Shown piece after piece: positions 7,974 through 12,093 of a stretch of DNA of 12,093 bases. The position numbers and the translations under genes were made by a program. The notes under the pieces are model-generated. The model was not told where the DNA came from, did no database searches, and worked only from the letters and a program-made list of their open reading frames with translations. The DNA is from Dehalococcoidia bacterium (GTDB taxonomy: Bacteria > Chloroflexota > Dehalococcoidia > GIF9 > AB-539-J10). Position 1 is the stretch's first letter. The number at the start of each line of letters is the position of its first letter. The stretch covers positions 1 through 12,093 of the forward strand of contig DAOUSX010000010.1 of NCBI GenBank assembly GCA_030627025.1. Reading direction: 5' to 3'.

Positions 7974-7997
7974 AACGCTAACTCAGCTTATAATCGA

Positions 7998-8023
7998 TAC
8001 CATTCCTGCCCTATTTGTTTAAC
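7998..8023. repeat. 26-nt repeat, copy 1 (24 of 26 identical to copy 2)
   Basis: Plus strand: tac-cattcctg-cc-ctatttgtttaac. It covers the last codons and stop of the third CCG gene and the spacer beyond. Copy 2 is at 9245-9270 with gg in place of the central cc. The reading frame differs between copies. Confidence 0.75.
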
Positions 8024-9240
8024 CCGGGCATATACGTTCTATTGCCCCTAAAAATCCCTGGAATCAAGGCATGCAACAGCAATCCAGCAACAGTATGTAA
8101 TGTCCTTCGCTTTATCCTGGTATCAAAAGGCTCGCCAATGGCATATTTGAGATATTCCATGACATGCCGCGTTGGTTGGCCTCGGTAAGATAATAAGCCA
8201 CCCATTCCCGAAGTCAGATAGCAACCAGCGCAATAAGTTACTAGCTCTGATGCCCCTGTCGCCTTTGCCTCTTTCAGCGCCTTTGAAGCATTCGTGAGTA
8301 TATCCTTCAATCCAAAATACTGTTTGGCCCCCGCAGCCATGCCACAGCAATAACCATCTACCCCACTGTGCTCCATCTCCACTATTTTTACCCCGATTCT
8401 TCCCAGTATCTCACGCCATGGCTCCATTTCTTCAGCTGGGGTCATTATCCTGGCATGACAGGAGTCTTGAACCGTTGCGGTTATATCAAGCTCCCTTTCC
8501 ACCTTCACCTTCCCGCTATTCATCCTATCCAGTATCCAGTGCGCTAGAAATACCGGCTCGAAATTAAACTTTGCCCCGAATTGCCCTGGAAGCACTTCCT
8601 TGAACATCCTGTAGCCTGCAGGACACATGAAAACAAGGCGTTTTATCTCGGAGCTGGCAAAATATTCAGTAAGGTTGTCTACCTGCTGCTGCACAATGTC
8701 GAAAACTCCTCCTCTGTAGAACATCTCGCCGCAACAAAGGTCCCACCTCCCAAATATAGGTAGGTCTTCAAATACTTTGCTGTTTGCCAGATAAGGCAAA
8801 GCTAATAGATTGCACCCAGCATACATCATCTCTTCATGGGCAAGGTCATAGGATTGTGCTTCCCACTTGCTTATCAACGCTTTTTCATCCTGTGGCATGG
8901 AGGGAACGAGAGCAGACCTGAAGTTCTGGGGAGGATATGGCAGAGGCATGACCCATTTTGCCTTTAGTGGAATGCCATTTTTGCGCCCTGATTCATAGGC
9001 ACGGTTTAAAATAAGCTCGTAGGGATGACAATCGTAAGGGCAAAATGCGTTACAGGCAGAACAATAAATGCACTCATCCAGTATCCGTGTCTTTTCTCCG
9101 GCAATTAGCTTCTTTATCTCCTCCACCGATTCTTCATGTGTGAAATGGAGATAATTGCACCTCTCCAGGCATATGCCGCAGAAAGAACACTTGTCATAAT
9201 CGAAAAAATCATATTTCCCCTTCATGCTTGAGCATTCCAT
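8011..9240 (-). CDS. HdrD/GlpC-like Fe-S oxidoreductase with two CCG domains (third of three)
   Basis: A 409-residue protein with the architecture of heterodisulfide reductase HdrD, GlpC and lactate-utilisation LutA. First [4Fe-4S] motif: C18, C21, C24, C28, the last followed by N instead of the usual P. Second motif: C57, C60, C63, C67-P. CCG domain A: C143, C169-C170-G171 and C206 (CxxG in place of CxxC). CCG domain B is complete: C261, C298-C299-G300, C337 and C340. Family knowledge: CCG domains bind an unusual catalytic [4Fe-4S] cluster or act in thiol/disulfide or quinone-linked electron transfer. A basic, partly hydrophobic tail follows (about 373-409). ATG 9240 lies 3 nt after the preceding stop and implies coupling. 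The electron partner is unknown, and no flavoprotein subunit lies in the window. Confidence 0.83.
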   Translation of the reverse strand: MECSSMKGKYDFFDYDKCSFCGICLERCNYLHFTHEESVEEIKKLIAGEKTRILDECIYCSACNAFCPYDCHPYELILNRAYESGRKNGIPLKAKWVMPLPYPPQNFRSALVPSMPQDEKALISKWEAQSYDLAHEEMMYAGCNLLALPYLANSKVFEDLPIFGRWDLCCGEMFYRGGVFDIVQQQVDNLTEYFASSEIKRLVFMCPAGYRMFKEVLPGQFGAKFNFEPVFLAHWILDRMNSGKVKVERELDITATVQDSCHARIMTPAEEMEPWREILGRIGVKIVEMEHSGVDGYCCGMAAGAKQYFGLKDILTNASKALKEAKATGASELVTYCAGCYLTSGMGGLLSYRGQPTRHVMEYLKYAIGEPFDTRIKRRTLHTVAGLLLHALIPGIFRGNRTYMPGLNK

Positions 9241-9243
9241 CGT

Positions 9244-10461
9244 TTACCATTCCTGGGCTATTTGTTTAACATGGAACTTGTTTCTTGAAATAAGTTTAGG
9301 GGATTGATGTACAAGCGTCCCTAGAAGCTGCGACCTTCCCCTCTGCCTCTGACGCCTCGCCGGCTTCTCCCCGATCGCCATTTGAAGCATCTCCAGAATA
9401 TGATAAATGGGCATGCCCGTGGGATAGAATGTGTGCACTGCAGAAAGCATTTGAAGGCACCCAGCACAATATACCACTATAGCATCCGCCCTGGTTGCTT
9501 TGGCTTCCTTCAGGCTCCTTATTGTAGAAGATACAATTCTAGTAGGGCTGTAACCTGATTCAGGGCTAAAACCTGCGGCAATGCCGCAGCATAAAGAGTT
9601 TTGCCGAGAATACCTCTCCTCAACCACTTCAACTCCTATCCTCGCCAGGAGCTTTCGGGGAAGGTCAAGAATTTCCCCTCCGAAAATCTTGCCATAGCAA
9701 GAATCCTGAATAGTCACCTTCATTGCTAGCCTATTCTTAATTTCTATCCTCCCATCTTCTATCCGCTCCCAAAGCCAGGGAAGGAGATGCTGAATCTCAA
9801 AGTCAGGCTTAAATCCAAATCTAGGCAAAACATTACTAAACATGTTGTAACCTGCGGTGCAAGGGATGACCATCCTTTTCACGCCTAATTTGTGAAAATA
9901 TCTATCCAGCCTTTTGCCTACCTGCTCTACTTGTTCAAACAGCCCCATCCGGTAATACATCTCACCACAGCAGGTATCAAGAGAGCCTCGAATTTCAAGA
10001 CCATCCAATAAGCTGGTTCTGGTTAAGTAAGGACTGGTGATGATGTTGCAGCCAGGATAAAACATCTCCTCACAGGGGGAAAGGTTATCCCACGCCTCAA
10101 GCATCTCTTTCTCCTCTTCAGGCAACCTATCCAGCACATAGGTCCTGAAGTTAGGCTTATAGTGTGGAATAAACCACTCCGCCTTTAAAGGAAATCCCTG
10201 GTGCACATACATCTCATGCCATCTGTCCAATATCAATTGGGTGGGATTGCAATGCTCAGGACAGATAAGATTGCAAGCAAGGCAACTGGTGCACTTTTGC
10301 AGCACGTATTTGGTTTTCTCCCCTGCAATGAGCCTTTCCATCTCTTTCTTTGCCTCGTCAATCGGCAAGTGCATCACAGGACACTGGCTGAAGCACTCAC
10401 CACAAAGGGTGCACTTCTTCTCATCGAACGGGGCAAAAAGGTCAAATTTATTTCTGTCCAA
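9244..10461 (-). CDS. HdrD/GlpC-like Fe-S oxidoreductase with two CCG domains (second of three)
   Basis: A 405-residue paralogue of its two neighbours. [4Fe-4S] motifs: C17, C20, C23, C27-P and C57, C60, C63, C67-P. CCG domain A: C138, C164-C165-G166 and C201 (single cysteine, CTAG). CCG domain B: C255, C291-C292-G293, C332 and C335. It starts at TTG 10461, with AAGGAG 5 nt upstream overlapping the previous gene's stop, which makes translational coupling likely. The tail (about 369-405) is rich in R and K and ends HVKQIAQEW. The nucleotides of this end recur after the next gene's last codons, evidence of tandem duplication. Likely a soluble or peripheral electron-transfer subunit; its substrate cannot be read. 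Confidence 0.84.
   Translation of the reverse strand: MDRNKFDLFAPFDEKKCTLCGECFSQCPVMHLPIDEAKKEMERLIAGEKTKYVLQKCTSCLACNLICPEHCNPTQLILDRWHEMYVHQGFPLKAEWFIPHYKPNFRTYVLDRLPEEEKEMLEAWDNLSPCEEMFYPGCNIITSPYLTRTSLLDGLEIRGSLDTCCGEMYYRMGLFEQVEQVGKRLDRYFHKLGVKRMVIPCTAGYNMFSNVLPRFGFKPDFEIQHLLPWLWERIEDGRIEIKNRLAMKVTIQDSCYGKIFGGEILDLPRKLLARIGVEVVEERYSRQNSLCCGIAAGFSPESGYSPTRIVSSTIRSLKEAKATRADAIVVYCAGCLQMLSAVHTFYPTGMPIYHILEMLQMAIGEKPARRQRQRGRSQLLGTLVHQSPKLISRNKFHVKQIAQEW
9245..9270. repeat. 26-nt repeat, copy 2
   Basis: Plus strand: tac-cattcctg-gg-ctatttgtttaac. It overlaps the last codons of the second CCG gene. Read on the minus strand its AGGA is followed by the start of the third CCG gene. It matches copy 1 at 7998-8023. 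Confidence 0.75.
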
Positions 10462-10463
10462 AT

Positions 10464-11903
10464 CTACTCCTTAATCCTCTTGCCAGTTATCCTTCGTTTC
10501 TTTCTTGCCAGAGAACTTCTATACAGGTTAATCGCAGCTTTAACGGTGATACTAATCAATCCCCTCATAGCCGGATTTTGAATCACAGCACTGTGGTATA
10601 TCTTACCAAAAAACTTAATACGCCGGGCATCAGCAGAGCTAATCTGAGGAACTGGCTCCATTTTGATAGGCTTGGGGAAGAAACGTTTGCGCTCTCTAGG
10701 AATGAACAGCCAGCGGAAAAGGACATTGGTGAAGGCTGCAGCTATGTCCCAGGCACGCTTTTCGTTTCTATGAACCGGTGCTTCACCAGCAGCCATTTGC
10801 ACTAGCTCCAAGGAAAGGTAGACATCTATTTTGCTGTTGGTCAATACCTTTATAAGCGAAAGAAATATGTAACAAGCAGGGCAGGAAACAACCATGACCT
10901 CGGCTCCAGTTGCCTCCGCTTCCTGTAGTCTCCGATACAGGCTGTCTAACAGATAAAGTAGCATATGCAGGGGATTACCTGAAACGGAGCCGTGCAAGGA
11001 AGGGATTGTAGCTGCCCAACCACAACAAAGTGCCAATTCTCTATTATGCTGCATTTCCACGATTTCACAACCGATGTGCTTCACTGTTTCCCGCATTACC
11101 CCCTGTACCCTTCCTCCCATATATTTAGACAAGCAATTATCATGAATGGTGACCTTCATGTTCAACTTCTGCTTCACTTCTATCTCGCCACGGTTTAATT
11201 TCTCCAATATCCAATAGTCCAGCGGTTCTGGGCTGCAAAAGGTAAAATCGATGCCAAACCTGTTAGGCAAGACATCGCTTAACATCATCGCCTCAGCATT
11301 CATAAAGCAATAAAGTTTTTCTATCTTCATCTCGGAGAACTTCTTGTTTAACATGTTGCCTATTTCCTCCGATGCGCTTATCATGCCCAGCTTATAGGTA
11401 TCCCCGGCACAACCCCAAAAACCCTCAATGCCAGCAATCGCTGGCTTTAGCTCCTCAATCAAAGAGGTCATGGCAATATAGGGCACAAGATTGGAATAAA
11501 AGCCGGTGAGCAGCGTCACCTTCCTGGGACTATTCATATTCTCCCGCCAGGAATGCAGAAGTGAAAGTTCATCCTCCTCCATCAGCACTCTAACGGAAGA
11601 CCATATATTCCCAGGCTCATTGGGGAAAACAAACTTGGCGATAGCAGGGAGTCCCTTCGATTGGTGCTCTTCATGCCAGCGCTCCAGAATTAGCTCGTAG
11701 GGACTTGCCCGCGCAGGGCAGATAAGATCACACGTATTGCAAGTAGTGCACCACTGGAACGCCACAGAGGCATTCGTATCACCGCGGATGAGCGCTTTTA
11801 TGTCCTGCTTCGCTTCTTCCACAGGAAGCTGTAACACTGGACACCGTTCAAAACAAAGTCCACAGTAATCACATAAGTCGTCTCTAAAAAAGCGAAATCC
11901 CAC
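10464..11903 (-). CDS. HdrD-like Fe-S protein with degenerate first CCG domain (first of three)
   Basis: Same layout as the two following genes, but diverged. I choose GTG 11903 (479 aa): GGAG lies 5 nt upstream, and the short lead to the first cysteine then matches the paralogues. A frame to TTG 12041 exists but would overlap the MTAP promoter. From GTG, the [4Fe-4S] motifs are C11, C14, C17, C21 and C52, C55, C58, C62. CCG domain A is broken: the first Cys aligns with F, CCG with GCA, and the later Cys with M. Domain B is intact (C257, C293-C294-G295, C341, C344), with about 9 extra residues between CCG and CxxC. A C-terminal extension of about 95 residues is strongly basic with one hydrophobic patch. 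It is first in the operon, and its stop is 2 nt before the next TTG. It is perhaps a structural partner that keeps only one catalytic site. Confidence 0.8.
   Translation of the reverse strand: MGFRFFRDDLCDYCGLCFERCPVLQLPVEEAKQDIKALIRGDTNASVAFQWCTTCNTCDLICPARASPYELILERWHEEHQSKGLPAIAKFVFPNEPGNIWSSVRVLMEEDELSLLHSWRENMNSPRKVTLLTGFYSNLVPYIAMTSLIEELKPAIAGIEGFWGCAGDTYKLGMISASEEIGNMLNKKFSEMKIEKLYCFMNAEAMMLSDVLPNRFGIDFTFCSPEPLDYWILEKLNRGEIEVKQKLNMKVTIHDNCLSKYMGGRVQGVMRETVKHIGCEIVEMQHNRELALCCGWAATIPSLHGSVSGNPLHMLLYLLDSLYRRLQEAEATGAEVMVVSCPACYIFLSLIKVLTNSKIDVYLSLELVQMAAGEAPVHRNEKRAWDIAAAFTNVLFRWLFIPRERKRFFPKPIKMEPVPQISSADARRIKFFGKIYHSAVIQNPAMRGLISITVKAAINLYRSSLARKKRRITGKRIKE
10467..10472 (-). promoter_or_regulatory. 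Ribosome binding site of the second CCG gene
   Basis: AAGGAG on the minus strand, inside the last codons of the upstream gene and 5 nt before TTG 10461. It supports the TTG start and coupled translation. Confidence 0.7.
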
Positions 11904-11956
11904 CTCGGCTCCAAGACTTTTCCCGACTGTACCACGATCAAGTAGACAAAGCAACC
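11904..11956 (-). promoter_or_regulatory. Candidate promoter and leader of the CCG gene triad
   Basis: On the minus strand, TTGCTT is followed after 17 nt by TACAGT, 22 nt before GTG 11903; GGAG lies just ahead of the start. Both hexamers are only moderate matches. If used, the leader would be about 15 nt and the TTG at 12041 could not be the start. Confidence 0.3.
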
Positions 11957-11999
11957 TGAGTTTGAATAATATAGCAAGTGGAAAACTCCTGATGATAAA

Positions 12000-12028
12000 T
12001 TTACAACCTGAAGAACATTGTTTAGAAT
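12000..12028 (+). promoter_or_regulatory. Sigma70-like promoter of the MTAP gene
   Basis: TTTACA (12000-12005), a 17-nt spacer, then TAGAAT (12023-12028): 5 of 6 matches in each box with ideal spacing. Transcription would start near 12035, about 20 nt before the ATG. Confidence 0.6.
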
Positions 12029-12041
12029 AAGCAAACCACAA

Positions 12042-12048
12042 AAGGAGG
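12042..12048 (+). promoter_or_regulatory. Ribosome binding site of the MTAP gene
   Basis: AAGGAGG, 7 nt before ATG 12056. Confidence 0.85.
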
Positions 12049-12055
12049 AAGGTTT

Positions 12056-12093
12056 ATGCCCCAAGCGAAGATAGGAGTCATCGGCGGCAGCGG
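12056..12093 (+). CDS. mtnP: Methylthioadenosine/purine nucleoside phosphorylase, first codons only
   Basis: Only twelve full codons and part of a thirteenth are in the window, reading MPQAKIGVIGGS and then a GG-start codon. This matches the N-terminus of the MTAP family, where the IGGSG loop binds phosphate. Known role: phosphorolysis of 5'-methylthioadenosine (or a related thio- or purine nucleoside) to base and sugar-1-phosphate in methionine and purine salvage. An optimal ribosome binding site and a good promoter precede it. It is divergent from the Fe-S/CCG operon. Two relics of the same 5' end lie elsewhere in the window. Whether the rest of the gene is intact cannot be seen. Confidence 0.75.
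   Translation, partial: MPQAKIGVIGGS

Noticed and set aside
10201..10581. Plus-strand open frame across the junction of the first two CCG genes
   Set aside because: It is antisense to cysteine-motif coding sequence, and its hydrophobic end is merely the reverse of the basic C-terminal tail codons.
11798..12064. Second minus-strand frame overlapping the start of the first CCG gene
   Set aside because: It overlaps the Fe-S motif region in the wrong frame, lacks a recognisable domain, and would begin inside the MTAP gene.

Overview
The window suggests a strict or facultative anaerobe, probably bacterial. It has purine-rich Shine-Dalgarno sequences, several TTG/GTG starts, moderate GC, three heterodisulfide-reductase-like iron-sulfur proteins, and an ATP-dependent ketone carboxylase. 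A sediment Chloroflexota (Dehalococcoidia-like) organism would fit, but that is a guess from gene content. No tRNA, rRNA, CRISPR array, transposase or integrase was seen. Except for the first 13 codons of a gene at the right edge, every intact gene lies on the minus strand.

Layout, left to right. (1) 1-3328: an acetone-carboxylase-type operon, transcribed leftward. It holds the ATP-binding beta subunit (AcxA/HyuA) and, 14 nt downstream, the metal-binding alpha subunit (AcxB/HyuB), which runs off the left edge. The gamma subunit is expected outside the window. (2) 3423-3520: a decayed, frameshifted 5' fragment of a plus-strand methylthioadenosine phosphorylase (MTAP) gene. (3) 3526-5115: an APC-family permease. 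(4) 5332-5370: a second, more degraded MTAP 5' fragment. (5) 5385-6785: a second, unrelated-looking APC permease. (6) 6888-7973: a PLP enzyme of the ACC deaminase/D-cysteine desulfhydrase family with altered active-site motifs. (7) 8011-11903: three tandem genes 2-3 nt apart, each encoding two N-terminal [4Fe-4S] motifs and two C-terminal cysteine-rich (CCG) domains. The first CCG domain of the promoter-proximal gene has lost most of its cysteines. (8) 11904-12055: a divergent control region with a good sigma70-like promoter. (9) 12056-12093: the start of an apparently intact MTAP gene on the plus strand.

Working together: the three Fe-S/CCG proteins are spaced like one translationally coupled unit and could form a heteromeric electron-transfer or thiol/disulfide oxidoreductase complex. 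The PLP enzyme and the adjacent permease may import and deaminate or desulfurate an amino acid. The acx pair is likely a separate transcription unit for ATP-dependent carboxylation of acetone or a related ketone. The least expected signal is the repeated MTAP 5' end: three copies on the plus strand, two of them relics beside the 3' ends of permease genes. This points to repeated insertion, deletion or recombination at the start of MTAP genes.
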